Source of the DNA: GCA-2720975 sp964469565
GTDB lineage: Bacteria > Planctomycetota > UBA1135 > GCA-002686595
Length of the DNA stretch: 64,000 bases
Reading direction: 5' to 3'
Assembly (NCBI GenBank): GCA_964469565.1
Contig: CAYXZD010000004.1
Coordinates: 124,001 to 188,000, forward strand
In this document: positions 33,900 through 43,481 of the stretch, in pieces
Numbering within the stretch: the first letter of the stretch is position 1
How the letters are laid out: every line of letters begins with the position of its first letter
Position numbers and translations under genes: made by a program
Notes under the pieces: model-generated
Database searches by the model: none
What the model saw: only the letters and a program-made list of their open reading frames with translations
Told to the model about the DNA's origin: nothing

Positions 33900-35245
33900 T
33901 CCGTTACAGCCGCGTCGTAGGCCTCCTGCTCACTGCGCAGGAAATGGGCGTAGTGATCCACCATGGCATCACCCAGGCTGGCGCGAGCAAAGGAACTAGA
34001 CTCGAAGGACTCGACCGCGTCGATGAGCCGCCGGGGAAGTGGCAGCTGGTCCTTCGCCTGGTAGACGTCGCCCACAAACATGGGCTGCGGTTCGGTTTTC
34101 TTTTCGATTCCATCGAGACCAGCAGCGAGGGCTCCAGCGAAAACAAGATAGGGATTGCAATCAGCGCCAGGCACGCGGCACTCGATGCGCAGGGACGGGC
34201 CCTTGCCCACGACGCGAAAACCCGCAGTCCGATTGTCGTAGCTCCACGCTGCACTCGTCGGAGCCCAAGAACCCGACTGAAAGCGCTTGTAGGAGTTGAC
34301 TGTAGGAGCGTACAGCGCCATCAGCTCCTGAAGGTGGCCCATCCAGCCTCCGAGGAACCAGCGGAACTCATCACTGCAAGCGATGCCTTCCAGATCGTGG
34401 TCCCCCGCAAAAGCGTTCTTGCCATCACGCCACAGAGACAAGTGCACATGGCAACTCGAACCGGCGCGCTCCGCGTGGGGCTTAGCCATGAAGGTCAGAC
34501 TCTGACCGAGTTGGTCGGCAATCTCCTTCGCACACTGCTTGTAGAGTACGTGGCGATCAGCCATTTCGAGCAAGTCGCAATGACAAATGTTCAACTCATG
34601 CTGGCCGAGTCCCCACTCTCCCTTTGAATTCTCCACGGGAATGCCAGATGAGGCAAGATGCCGCCGGAGCGCACCGATCAAATGCTCATCCCTAGCCGCC
34701 AAGAGCAGGTTGTAGTCCTGAATGGAACGGCTACTTGGTGTCAGTTGATTCCAGTTGGCTTCTGCCGCCCCCCGGTAGCTGTCCTCGAAAACATAAAACT
34801 CCAACTCCGAAGCCCCCGAAGTCTGAAGGCCCATGTCTGCGGCCCGTTCGAGTTGTCGGCGCAGGGCTGAGCGGGGAGCAACCTCCTCGAATCCACTCCC
34901 ATCGCCTTTCACGATATCGCAGAGCACAAGGGCTGTACCGTCCCGCCAAGTGAGCCGGCGCAGGCTAGCTAGATCGGGTGCTAGATGAAGGTCGCCGTAC
35001 CCTTTCTCCCAGTTGGCGAATCCGAAACCGGGAAGGGGCTCCATATTCATGTCCACCGTGAGCAGGTAGTCACAAGCATGTGCCTCACCCTCGCTCAATT
35101 CTTGAAGAAAGAACTGGGCGTCATAGGACTTACCCATGAGCCGCCCATAGTGATCAGTGAAGGCGACATCCACCGTATGGATCTCGTGAGAGGTCACAAG
35201 TTCCCGGAGTTCAGCCAAGGTCAGGATTCCGCGGGGTCGTTCCAT
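33866..35245 (-). CDS. glutamine synthetase-like gamma-glutamyl-amine synthetase (PuuA type)
   Basis: A 459-residue protein of the glutamine synthetase fold. Family motifs are SELEFYVFED, KGEWGLGQHELNICHCD (the NxxxHE-like catalytic region), AKPHAERAGSSCHVHLSL (ATP/Mg histidine), APTVNSYKRFQSGSWAPTSAAWSYDNRT (nucleotide/substrate loop), IECRVPGADCNPYL. The divergent N-terminus and the downstream gamma-glutamyl hydrolase argue for attaching glutamate to an amine rather than to ammonia. The ATG at 35245 is preferred to the upstream one at 35335, because the N-terminal residues before it do not look like protein. Cofactor-binding glutamates and arginine are present, so it should be active. Confidence 0.9.
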   Translation of the reverse strand: MERPRGILTLAELRELVTSHEIHTVDVAFTDHYGRLMGKSYDAQFFLQELSEGEAHACDYLLTVDMNMEPLPGFGFANWEKGYGDLHLAPDLASLRRLTWRDGTALVLCDIVKGDGSGFEEVAPRSALRRQLERAADMGLQTSGASELEFYVFEDSYRGAAEANWNQLTPSSRSIQDYNLLLAARDEHLIGALRRHLASSGIPVENSKGEWGLGQHELNICHCDLLEMADRHVLYKQCAKEIADQLGQSLTFMAKPHAERAGSSCHVHLSLWRDGKNAFAGDHDLEGIACSDEFRWFLGGWMGHLQELMALYAPTVNSYKRFQSGSWAPTSAAWSYDNRTAGFRVVGKGPSLRIECRVPGADCNPYLVFAGALAAGLDGIEKKTEPQPMFVGDVYQAKDQLPLPRRLIDAVESFESSSFARASLGDAMVDHYAHFLRSEQEAYDAAVTDWERGRYFEQI

Positions 35246-35549
35246 ATCGATTGAGGAAGTCGGATGGGAGGGAGCAGAGGAAGCGCCGTGCACAACCCAT
35301 GCCACCGTACTCGCCCCCCTACGGCTGCTCAACAATCAAAATCAATTGGAATCCCCACGAGCACCTGATGGGGCCAACAGAAGTGAGATGCATCGCCAGC
35401 TCGGGCAGTGATCGGGGGCGAGCCCCAGGATTCGATTTCGTGCGTAGGCACCCAAAGGAAGGGCCGCACACGGGTGCCTCCCCCACACACGGAGTTTACG
35501 CAATCGATTATTGCACCCCCGCTGTAGGAGGCTGGCTAGACTAGATCCT
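35246..35549. other. divergent intergenic region (304 bp) without a gene
   Basis: This is the longest gene-free gap in the window, separating the start of the gamma-glutamyl-amine synthetase gene (minus strand) from the DUF1800 gene (plus strand). It must contain both promoters. An A/T-rich stretch at 35331-35351 stands out in otherwise GC-rich DNA and could be part of a promoter or operator, but I see no convincing -35/-10 pair, inverted repeat or riboswitch. A purine-rich AGGAGG at 35526-35531 lies 18 nt before the DUF1800 ATG, too far for a normal ribosome binding site. Confidence 0.4.
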
Positions 35550-37097
35550 ATGAGTGACCCATTCGATCGCCGCAAAGCTCATCACTTCTTGAATCGGTTC
35601 AGCCTCGGCCCGACCCCTGAACTCTTGGCGGAGGTCACCGAGATCGGTCCAACTGCCTGGCTTGACCGGCAGCTAGAAGGCCGAGCCCTGCCCGGAAGAC
35701 AGTTGACACGCAAGCTAATCGACCTGAAGTCCTATTCAATGACCAACAGGGAGGTCTTGACCCACTACTCCCTGCCCACGCCTGACAGCCTTTCTCGGGC
35801 CGAACGAGCCCGTCGCCAGCGTCTACGCAATGTGCCAGCCTCGGAACTCCGTGACAGCGTCCTCTTGAATGCTGTGTACGGAGAAGACCAGGTCAAAGAG
35901 GTCGCCTGCGACTTCTTCCGGAATCACTTCACCGTCGCTACCGACACAGGCCGCGTGCGCTACCTCGCGACCGAGTACGAACGTGAAGTCATCCGAGCGC
36001 GAGTGTTCGGGTCCTTTGCAGACATCCTCAGGGCCAGTGCCAAGCATCCTGCGATGCTCGACTATCTCGACAACGCAGTCTCGCGCCGCCCTCCAACAAA
36101 GGCCGAACTCAAGATCATCGAGCTCAATACACGAGCCCGTACGCGGTCGAAAGATCAAGCAGAGGAAGCCGCTGCGATCGCAGCACAACGCGGCCTCAAT
36201 GAGAACTATGCGCGCGAGTTGCTCGAACTCCACACCCTGGGGGTAGACAACTATTACTCCCAAGCAGATGTCGAAGAAGTCGCCCGAGTTCTGACGGGCT
36301 GGAGTATCGAAACCGACAGTGATCTGCCCCTGGGATTCTGCTTCAAGGAGGACATGCACGACCCAGGGAACAAGAAGATCCTTCGCAAGACGATCAAAGC
36401 CAATTCTAAAGACCCTGTTCAAGAGGGTGAAGAATTGCTTGAGATGCTCTGCAAACACAAAGGCACCTCTGAGTTCATCGCATGGAAGCTCTGCCGGCAC
36501 CTCGTGCATGACAACCCTGATGAGGGCATGCTCAAGCGCGTGGCAGCGGTCTTCCGCAAGACAAAGGGCGATTTGCCCTCCGTGTATAAGGCCATCGCTA
36601 GTGACGAGGAGTTTTATGCGCCGCGCAACATTCGTGCAAAGTTCAAACGCCCCTTCGAATTTGTTGTGAGCGCATTGCGCGCCACCGGTGCACAGATCAA
36701 CGACTGCTCAGGTATCCATACTGCACTGAGTGCCATGAACGAGGAAATCTATCTGTGCAAGGATCCGACGGGATATTACGACCAAGCCGAAGCATGGCTC
36801 GACCCCGGTGCCTTTGCGGTGCGTTGGAAGTTTTCCCGTGACTTGCTGCAAGGCAAGATCAACGGCGTCCAGGTAGCCGAGAGCCTCTACGACGAGTTGA
36901 AACAAACCGAACCGTCCACGTGGAACACTATCCTCCTGCAGCGGTTCTTGCCCTCAGGAGCGGCTGGCGAGACTCGTGCCGCCCTCGGAAAGACCCTGCG
37001 TGAGTACATCGACCTCGGCTACAACAGCCATGTCAAAGAACTCGCCCCAGCCCTCATCAGCATCATCCTCGGTTCACCCGACTTTCAAAAGCAGTAA
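35550..37097 (+). CDS. DUF1800 family protein
   Basis: A 515-residue protein from the ATG at 35550. Family features are the N-terminal AHHFLNRFSLGPTPELLAEV, then RNHFTVATDTGRVRYLATEYEREVIR, HPAMLDYLDN, the helix-rich LNENYARELLELHTLGVDNYYSQADVEEVARVLTGWSI (the conserved core of DUF1800) and the C-terminal KFKRPFEFVVSALRATGA. No clear signal peptide is seen. DUF1800 proteins are usually encoded just before a DUF1501 protein in diverse bacteria, as here (25 nt apart). The reaction is unknown, but the pair probably has one job. Confidence 0.94.
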   Translation: MSDPFDRRKAHHFLNRFSLGPTPELLAEVTEIGPTAWLDRQLEGRALPGRQLTRKLIDLKSYSMTNREVLTHYSLPTPDSLSRAERARRQRLRNVPASELRDSVLLNAVYGEDQVKEVACDFFRNHFTVATDTGRVRYLATEYEREVIRARVFGSFADILRASAKHPAMLDYLDNAVSRRPPTKAELKIIELNTRARTRSKDQAEEAAAIAAQRGLNENYARELLELHTLGVDNYYSQADVEEVARVLTGWSIETDSDLPLGFCFKEDMHDPGNKKILRKTIKANSKDPVQEGEELLEMLCKHKGTSEFIAWKLCRHLVHDNPDEGMLKRVAAVFRKTKGDLPSVYKAIASDEEFYAPRNIRAKFKRPFEFVVSALRATGAQINDCSGIHTALSAMNEEIYLCKDPTGYYDQAEAWLDPGAFAVRWKFSRDLLQGKINGVQVAESLYDELKQTEPSTWNTILLQRFLPSGAAGETRAALGKTLREYIDLGYNSHVKELAPALISIILGSPDFQKQ

Positions 37098-37122
37098 GCC
37101 AGATCCCTTCTTGGTTAACCCT

Positions 37123-38427
37123 ATGAGCCACACACTTAGCAGAAGACGACTCCTGAAGACGAGCGGCGTCACCCTCGCCAGCCTGCCCCTGACGTCGATT
37201 GAGGCATGGGGAGCAAAGTGCCTAAAAAGTCGGCGCCATGACGGTGCACTGCCAGCACTGGTCACCATCTATCTGCGAGGAGGTGCAGATGCCATGAACA
37301 TCGTGGTGCCTTACTCAACCGAGCGATACTACGACCTGCGACCGACTCTGGCCATTCCCCCACCCAAGAGCCCAGGTGGAGCACTCCGCTTGGATAAGAG
37401 ATTCGGCCTCCACCCAGCCCTATCCGACCTGATGCCGTTTTGGGAAGCCGAGCAATTCACACCGATAGTTTGCGCAGGTTCGCCCCACTCTACACGCAGC
37501 CATTTTGACGCTCAGGACTTCATGGAACGCGCGGCACCCGGACTCCGCACTGTTCGCGAGGGGTGGCTCAATCGATTCCTCGCCCTGTCTCACGATGCCC
37601 GCCGCTCCCGCCGAAACAAAGACGTTGAGGAGGCCAATATCCTGAGAGCCGTTGCGATGCAGGGGCTGCTGCCTCGGTCCCTTAGGGGAGCGCATGCGGT
37701 CCTAGCCGTCCCTTCCAAGGCTGTGCTCAATGACGATGCCATGCTTGAGATGTTTGGCCCCCTGTACGGAAACATGGCTAATGACGGGATGGACGTGGAC
37801 GAAGTATCCCGCGCCGAAACCAAGGGTGGAATCGTGTATGAGACTGGCCGCAATACCATGGCCACCATGGCCCGCTTCAACGAGATTATTGCCTCCAGCG
37901 AAGCGCAAGGTGTCAGTTATCCAGGGGGAGCCCTGGGCAGCAAATTGAAGGACTTAGCCCGGGTGATTCGCGCGGATGAGGGCCTAGAGGTCGCCGCTAT
38001 CGACGTGGGTGGTTGGGATACACACTCTAGCCAGGGAGGCGTGGATGGGAACATGGCCAACCGTCTTTCGAATCTTGGCGGTTCCTTGGCAGCCTTTATG
38101 AAAGACCTCGGCCCACATCTCGATCGCACTTCCATCATGGTGATGAGTGAGTTTGGGCGCACCTGCCGCGAGAACGGAAACTACGGCACCGACCATGGAC
38201 ACGGGGGCATGATGCTCGTCATGGGTGGCGGGGTGAAGGGCGGCAAGGTTCTCGGTAAGTGGAATGGGCTGGAAGACGACTCCATGTACCAAGCACGGGA
38301 CCTAGCCGTCACAACCGACTTCCGCGATGTCTTTGGTGAAGTCTTGCGCAAGCACATGGAGTTTGAGCTGCCTAAGGACTTCTTCCCCGGATACAAGCCC
38401 AACCGCGTGAAGGACCTCATGTCCTGA
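37123..38427 (+). CDS. DUF1501 family exported protein, partner of DUF1800
   Basis: A 434-residue protein whose ATG at 37123 opens a Tat-type signal peptide (SRRRLLKTSGVTLASLPLTS). The core has VTIYLRGGADAMNIVVP, the D/H metal-binding run in GSPHSTRSHFDAQDFME, VAAIDVGGWDTHSSQGG and MVMSEFGRTCRENG followed by GTDHGHGGMMLVMGGGVKGG. This is the shorter DUF1501 subtype associated with DUF1800 rather than with the Planctomycete cytochromes. It is distinct in sequence from the copy at 18356-19786. It lies 25 nt downstream of DUF1800, so the two are very probably one operon. It is likely periplasmic with an unknown substrate. Confidence 0.94.
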   Translation: MSHTLSRRRLLKTSGVTLASLPLTSIEAWGAKCLKSRRHDGALPALVTIYLRGGADAMNIVVPYSTERYYDLRPTLAIPPPKSPGGALRLDKRFGLHPALSDLMPFWEAEQFTPIVCAGSPHSTRSHFDAQDFMERAAPGLRTVREGWLNRFLALSHDARRSRRNKDVEEANILRAVAMQGLLPRSLRGAHAVLAVPSKAVLNDDAMLEMFGPLYGNMANDGMDVDEVSRAETKGGIVYETGRNTMATMARFNEIIASSEAQGVSYPGGALGSKLKDLARVIRADEGLEVAAIDVGGWDTHSSQGGVDGNMANRLSNLGGSLAAFMKDLGPHLDRTSIMVMSEFGRTCRENGNYGTDHGHGGMMLVMGGGVKGGKVLGKWNGLEDDSMYQARDLAVTTDFRDVFGEVLRKHMEFELPKDFFPGYKPNRVKDLMS

Positions 38428-38521
38428 GGGCACCCCTGTTTCAGAAAGGGGGCGGACACTCTGGAGCGGTCCCCTCAGCTGGCTCTAGACCCAAAACGAA
38501 TTGCCCGCCAGGGCTCATTCC

Positions 38522-40075
38522 ATGACCAAAACCCTCCGCCGCCGTCACTTGATCCTCTCCGCCGTAGGCTTACTGAGTGTCGTCAGCCTAGGAATGGGCA
38601 CGGCTTATTCTCAAGCGAGCCAGCCATCTCCCCCGCTTGCCGATTCACCCCGGCCGACGGCCACCCAAACGGAAGCGGGTTGGCTGGTCCGGGGCACCCC
38701 CGCCGAGACTCCCTACTACATCGTCGAGGCCACGAATCCCGGTCCTTGTGTCCTGATCGTGGGAGGCATGCACGGCAACGAACCCGCGGGAGCGGCCGCC
38801 GCTGGACAAATCGCCACTTGGGATATCCGCTGCGGCAAGCTCGTCGTGGTCCCACGGGCCAATACGCGGGCATTGAACGCTGAACAGCGACGAACTCCCG
38901 GCCTGAGTGGGGACGAGGGCGATTTGAATCGCGCCTTCCCGATCGATGACAGGCCTCGACCTGGAATTGCCCAGGCACTTTGGAAACTGGTGGAGGAGCA
39001 GAATCCCAACTGGGTTATCGACCTACACGAAGGGTTTGATTTTCACAGGGGCAACCCCAAGAGCGTGGGCAGTTCAGTGATCTACAGCGCCCAGGACCGG
39101 GCGAGGAGCCTCGCCAAGCGGATGATCGCAACCGTCGATGCGACCATCAAGAACCCTGAGCAGCGCTTCGACCCGATTGAAACACAAGTCGCTGGGAGCC
39201 TAGCAAGGGCCGCGTGGGAAAACGCAGGCATCCCTTCGATGATCATCGAAACCACAACCAAACTGCACGTTCTCTCTTACCGGGTCCGTCAGCACAGACT
39301 GGCCATTCACACTCTGCTCACCGAACTGGGCATGGGCCCCTCACCGGCCCATACGGTTCTGGGACCTCACTCTCAACACAAGGGGCTAAGCGTCGCCGTG
39401 TTCGATGGAAGTGGAACCGGCAAAGGATCGGCGAAACACATGGGGATCGTGCTCAGTGCGGGCGGCAAGCACCGCACGTTCCTAGTGGGCAGCCACGACA
39501 TCCGATCCGGAGCACTGCAGCCCTTCGACGTAATCGTTCACCCGGGGGGCTCGGCCAGCGCACAAGCCAAGGCCCTGGGGGAAGATGGGCGGCGTGCCGT
39601 GACATCGTTTGTACGGGCTGGCGGCGGCTACCTCGGGGTTTGCGCGGGGGCCTACCTGGCAGCCAGTAACTATGAATGGTCGTTGGGGCTTATCGATGCG
39701 AATGTGATTGATAGGGAACACTGGAGGCGGGGTGTGGGGGGCGTCACCGTTGAGTGGACCCGCAGTGGACGAACGGCACTTGGAAAGGGGAGCAGTGCGG
39801 GTGGGGTGCGGCGATTTGAGGTCCAGTACGCCAACGGCCCAATCCTCGAAGCCGCCGGACTACCCGAGCTCGCCGATTACGAAGTCTTGTTATGGTTCCG
39901 TGGTGAAATCGCCAACAACGGAGCTCCCAAGGGAGTCATGCCCGGGACCCCTGCGATTGTACGATCGAACTATGGCCAGGGCCGCACGATGGCCTGCAGC
40001 CCCCACCCGGAAAAGACGGAGGGCCTGCACGCCCTGCTCCAGAATTCCCTGAATTGGCTGGCTGGGGAGCAATAG
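38522..40075 (+). CDS. fusion of an M14/AstE-like zinc metallopeptidase and a glutamine-amidotransferase-like (BPL_N type) domain
   Basis: A 517-residue protein with an N-terminal signal (RRRHLILSAVGLLSVVSLGMG). Residues 60-270 are a zinc carboxypeptidase/succinylglutamate-desuccinylase-like domain: the H-x-x-E zinc site in GGMHGNEPAG (H84, E87), the third zinc ligand in IDLHEGFD (H169), and the base glutamate in MIIETTTK (E243). Residues 290-517 are a class-I amidotransferase-like domain with nucleophile cysteine in GGGYLGVCAGAYLAAS (C374) and a later CSPHPE (His/Glu). The combination could release amide-linked groups from envelope material. No other gene is in the same operon. Which activity is real is unknown. 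Confidence 0.86.
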   Translation: MTKTLRRRHLILSAVGLLSVVSLGMGTAYSQASQPSPPLADSPRPTATQTEAGWLVRGTPAETPYYIVEATNPGPCVLIVGGMHGNEPAGAAAAGQIATWDIRCGKLVVVPRANTRALNAEQRRTPGLSGDEGDLNRAFPIDDRPRPGIAQALWKLVEEQNPNWVIDLHEGFDFHRGNPKSVGSSVIYSAQDRARSLAKRMIATVDATIKNPEQRFDPIETQVAGSLARAAWENAGIPSMIIETTTKLHVLSYRVRQHRLAIHTLLTELGMGPSPAHTVLGPHSQHKGLSVAVFDGSGTGKGSAKHMGIVLSAGGKHRTFLVGSHDIRSGALQPFDVIVHPGGSASAQAKALGEDGRRAVTSFVRAGGGYLGVCAGAYLAASNYEWSLGLIDANVIDREHWRRGVGGVTVEWTRSGRTALGKGSSAGGVRRFEVQYANGPILEAAGLPELADYEVLLWFRGEIANNGAPKGVMPGTPAIVRSNYGQGRTMACSPHPEKTEGLHALLQNSLNWLAGEQ

Positions 40076-40228
40076 TCGGCTACGAGCAGGATTGGGGGAC
40101 TACTCTATTGGGTTCACACAATTGGAACCCATTTCGCACCCCCTGCGTCGAACAGATTTTGCCAGACTTGGCTAGGTCTCTGGTAATCCCCGGCGACATA
40201 TCTCTCACCCACCCATCGGTAAGATTCC

Positions 40229-41776
40229 ATGCAATCTCTCACTGCCCGGCACGCCTGTGCCGCCCTCGCAATGGCGAGCACTCTGTCCTACAGCGGTTTC
40301 GCCCAAGAAGCACCGCCCCCCTCCATTCCCGTTCCATACACCTATGACACGGGGTGGGTCGAGAACCGTAGTTCCCAGCGCATCGTGACCGTCTCCTTCA
40401 CGGTCTATCAACCCCAGGCCGATTGGATGCGCCTGTACTTCAAGGATATCCACCTAGGCCGCAACCCATCCTTCCCCGGTCAGGGCTCCATCCTTCGACT
40501 CACGTCCTTCTTGGACGGCGCTGTGCAAGAGCTCAATGCCACCCACGTGGACCAGTGGCAAAAATCCACGGCCTACTTCAACGGCGATTCCATCCAAGTG
40601 GAAGTCTTGGCCGACCCTGGCAGCCGTTCGCGCCTCGTGATGCGATCGCTTGATATGGGTGTAGCGCCTGTCTACGACCCGTCCCAATGCGGACCCAATG
40701 ACGATCGGGTCCCCTCATCGGACCCCCGTGTAGCCCGCCTGCTCCCCATCGGTTGCTCGGGGTGGATGATCAATGATTGCGCCCACTGTTTCCTCACAGC
40801 TGGCCACTGCACATCGTCGCTCTCCGTGGCTCAGTTCAATGTGCCCAACTCTAGTTCGAGTGGCAGCATCAACAATCCTCCGCCCGAGGATCAGTACGCC
40901 GTCGACAGTTCTTCAATGTGGAGTAATGGCGGGGCAGGTGTTGGCAACGACTGGGCATATTTCGGCACGTTTCCGAATAGCACCACAGGCCTAACTGCCT
41001 ACCAAGCCCAGGGATCTGCATTTGATCTCATCAACCCCCCGGGCACCTCGAACAACACGATTCGAATCACTGGCTACGGAGTTGACAGTGGCAAGCGCAA
41101 TCAAACCCAGCAAACCCATGTTGGACCCTTTGTAGTCTCCAGCGGAACAACCGTCGGTTACAAGACGGATACTCAGGGCGGCAATTCGGGTTCACCCGTT
41201 ATTTGGGAAGAAACCGGCTTGGCCATCGGCATTCACACCCACGGTGGCTGCAGCACCTCAGGGTCCGGCAACAACTCGGGTACAGGTGTCAACCATAGCG
41301 GACTTCAAAACGCCCTAGCCAACCCAAGGGGCGTCTGCGCCCAGGGGAGTGCCATTTTCTCCGATGGATTTGAGAGCGGCGACTATGCGGGCGGAAGCTG
41401 GGTTGTTCGCAACAAGAAGGCCAAGATTCGCACACGGGCAGCCTTTAGCGGAAACTGGGGTGCCCGTCTCAAGCGCAAGACCTGGGCAGAGCGTGCTGTG
41501 GATACTCTAGGCTTCACTAACATCCAGGTTTCCTACCAGCGCCGTACCAAGAACATGGTGTCGGGAGAACGAATGCGCGTTGAGTGGTGGGATGGATCCA
41601 ATTGGAACACCCTAGAAGACGTGGGACCCGGCGCCACGAGCTGGAGTCAAGTCTCATTCACCTTGCCTGCCTCGGCGGGCAACAACCCAAACTTCAAGAT
41701 CCGGTTTAATCCCAACTCGAACCAGAAGAAAGGCTGGGGCGATGTGGACGATGTGACCGTGTCCTCTTGTAACTAG
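40229..41776 (+). CDS. secreted trypsin-like serine protease with C-terminal beta-sandwich
   Basis: A 515-residue protein with a signal peptide (ACAALAMASTLSYSGFA). Residues 30-165 form an N-terminal beta domain. The S1-like protease has the triad H193 (FLTAGHC), D241 (GNDWAYFG) and S320 (DTQGGNSGSPV), with cysteines around each for disulfides. From residue about 378 (DGFESGDYAGGSW) to the end is a beta-sandwich (VSYQRRTKNMVSGERMRVEWWDG, WSQVSFTLPA, GWGDVDDVTV) similar to MAM/adhesion modules that close secreted proteases. It is a single gene ending at a strong hairpin. The substrate is unknown. Confidence 0.92.
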   Translation: MQSLTARHACAALAMASTLSYSGFAQEAPPPSIPVPYTYDTGWVENRSSQRIVTVSFTVYQPQADWMRLYFKDIHLGRNPSFPGQGSILRLTSFLDGAVQELNATHVDQWQKSTAYFNGDSIQVEVLADPGSRSRLVMRSLDMGVAPVYDPSQCGPNDDRVPSSDPRVARLLPIGCSGWMINDCAHCFLTAGHCTSSLSVAQFNVPNSSSSGSINNPPPEDQYAVDSSSMWSNGGAGVGNDWAYFGTFPNSTTGLTAYQAQGSAFDLINPPGTSNNTIRITGYGVDSGKRNQTQQTHVGPFVVSSGTTVGYKTDTQGGNSGSPVIWEETGLAIGIHTHGGCSTSGSGNNSGTGVNHSGLQNALANPRGVCAQGSAIFSDGFESGDYAGGSWVVRNKKAKIRTRAAFSGNWGARLKRKTWAERAVDTLGFTNIQVSYQRRTKNMVSGERMRVEWWDGSNWNTLEDVGPGATSWSQVSFTLPASAGNNPNFKIRFNPNSNQKKGWGDVDDVTVSSCN

Positions 41777-41817
41777 TCTGCCGAGAGTGCCAGCGGCTCG
41801 ACCCAGTGCCTCGGCAC

Positions 41818-41842
41818 TCAGGGCTTACACTTCAGGGCTTAC
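41818..41842. repeat. two 11-bp direct repeats in a 220-bp intergenic gap
   Basis: TCAGGGCTTAC occurs at 41818-41828 and 41832-41842, next to a short perfect palindromic stem in CAGTGCCTCGGCACT (about 41804-41818). It lies between the protease stop and the terminator-like hairpin downstream. The function is unknown. Confidence 0.7.
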
Positions 41843-41881
41843 CCCTCAGGACTGAAACCTTGAACTGGCACCTCGGGACAG

Positions 41882-41919
41882 CGCCCGACCATCCCACTGG
41901 GGCTTGGTCGGGCGTTATT
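41882..41919 (+). terminator. probable intrinsic terminator for the protease gene
   Basis: A perfect 10-bp GC-rich stem, CGCCCGACCA (41882-41891) pairing with TGGTCGGGCG (41905-41914), with a 13-nt loop, is followed by TTATTC. It lies between the protease stop (41776) and the dipeptidase start (41997). The T-run is short, so efficiency is uncertain. Confidence 0.65.
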
Positions 41920-41996
41920 CAATGGGACTGCCCCAGATCAACTGCGAGAGCTAGACTTGGACAGCCCCACCTTTCCTGCCCCTCGTTGTTCTACTC

Positions 41997-43286
41997 ATGA
42001 GTCTTCAATTCATCCGCTGCTTGGCGTTCCCCTCGCTCTTGCTCCTCGTCGTTTCCACAGTCTATGGACAAGAGACGGAGGCAGATCTCATCACCCGTGC
42101 GCGTGGGATCCACTCACGGGTGCTGACCCTCGACACCCACAAGGATATCTCTGCAGATCTAGCATCCGAGGCCTACCCAGAGGACGACTCAGAGCGAGAG
42201 CGCTTTTTGCTGCGCAACGACCCCACCCTTGAGGGTCCCAATCAGGTGGACTTCCCCAAAATGCGGGCGGGCGGCCTCGATGTAGCCTTCTTTATCGTCT
42301 ATGTGGGCCAGGGCCCCCACACCGAGGAGGGCTTCGCCCTCGCAGCAGCCCAGGCCCAAGCCAAGTTTGATGCGATTCATCGAATGACGCGACGCTTCGG
42401 GAATCACATCGGACTGGCTCGCACGCCCGATGAAGTGGAGCGCCTGCACAAGGAAGGCAAGCTCGTCGCTTGCATTGGCATCGAAAACGGTTTTGCCATG
42501 GGAACGGATGTGAGCCGCATCGCAGACTTCCATGCCATGGGAGCCCGGTATATGGGGATCGTCCACAACGGTCACAGCCAACTGGGCGACTCCCATACGC
42601 CGACCGAGCCCATGCACGGTGGACTCACCGACCTAGGTCGCAAGGCCATCGAAGAACTCAACCGATTCGGGATCATGGTGGACATCTCTCACTCTTCCAA
42701 GACGACCATGCTTCAAGCCGTAGCCCACTCGAAGGCTCCCGTATTGGCGTCGCACTCCGCGGTGGACGGGGTCTTTCCCCACGGCCGCAACCTCGACGAC
42801 GAGCAACTGCGTGCGCTCGCGGCCAAGGGAGGAGTGATCCAGATGGTGGCCTTCAAGACCTACGTCAAGGGGGATGCAGCCCGCAGTGAAGCGATCGCTG
42901 CCCTTCGCAAGACCCTCAATTTGCCGCGTCGGCGCCCAGGCGAACCGGTGCTCGAAACCCCCGAGGCCATTGAAAAACGCCGCCGATTCAAAGAAGGCGT
43001 GATTGCCATTGAGGCCAATCACCCGCCTGCAAACGTAGCTGATTTTGTGGACCACATTGACCACGCGGTCTCTGTGATTGGGATCGACCATGTCGCCATC
43101 AGCTCAGACTTCGATGGTGGCGGAGGGGTGACGGGTTGGAACAATGCAGCCGAGACCTTCAATGTCACCCTCGAACTCGTTCGGCGCGGATACACTGAGC
43201 CACAAATTGCTAAGCTCTGGTCGGGAAACACGCTGCGCCTTTGGCGCGATGTAGAAGCCGTTAGCCAGCGTCTGCGCGGCCAGTAG
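41997..43286 (+). CDS. membrane (renal) dipeptidase, peptidase family M19
   Basis: A 429-residue exported enzyme. The signal peptide ends near residue 24 (LLLLVVSTVYGQ). Zinc ligands of the M19 family are visible: H48 and D50 in LDTHKDI, the bridging glutamate in IGIENGFAMG (E163), H232 in DISHSS and H253 in ASHSA; the general aspartate sits in AISSDFDGGGG. M19 enzymes hydrolyse dipeptides, some with D-residues, and act in the periplasm. GGGGVTGWNNAAETFNVTLELVRRGYTEPQIAKLWSGN is the typical ending (PQI-x-K-x-x-G-x-N). It is likely a single-gene unit. Confidence 0.95.
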   Translation: MSLQFIRCLAFPSLLLLVVSTVYGQETEADLITRARGIHSRVLTLDTHKDISADLASEAYPEDDSERERFLLRNDPTLEGPNQVDFPKMRAGGLDVAFFIVYVGQGPHTEEGFALAAAQAQAKFDAIHRMTRRFGNHIGLARTPDEVERLHKEGKLVACIGIENGFAMGTDVSRIADFHAMGARYMGIVHNGHSQLGDSHTPTEPMHGGLTDLGRKAIEELNRFGIMVDISHSSKTTMLQAVAHSKAPVLASHSAVDGVFPHGRNLDDEQLRALAAKGGVIQMVAFKTYVKGDAARSEAIAALRKTLNLPRRRPGEPVLETPEAIEKRRRFKEGVIAIEANHPPANVADFVDHIDHAVSVIGIDHVAISSDFDGGGGVTGWNNAAETFNVTLELVRRGYTEPQIAKLWSGNTLRLWRDVEAVSQRLRGQ

Positions 43287-43481
43287 CACTTCGTCGGACC
43301 CCTCCAGAGGGGCGGGTGACTGTAGGTCCCCGTGCCCTGGGTCGGTAGAGTTGACCGAGCGATTGCTCCAAGGTTACTCACTCAGCGGGCGCGGGGCACC
43401 TTGCCCGTCTGTGCACTGACCGGGTCCGTTCGATTCAACTGAATGCGTTTATCAGGCAGGGCCGAGTGCTATGATTCCGCC

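Noticed and set aside
35823..36509. A 228-residue minus-strand frame inside the DUF1800 gene
   Set aside because: It is antisense to conserved DUF1800 motifs and has no recognisable domain.
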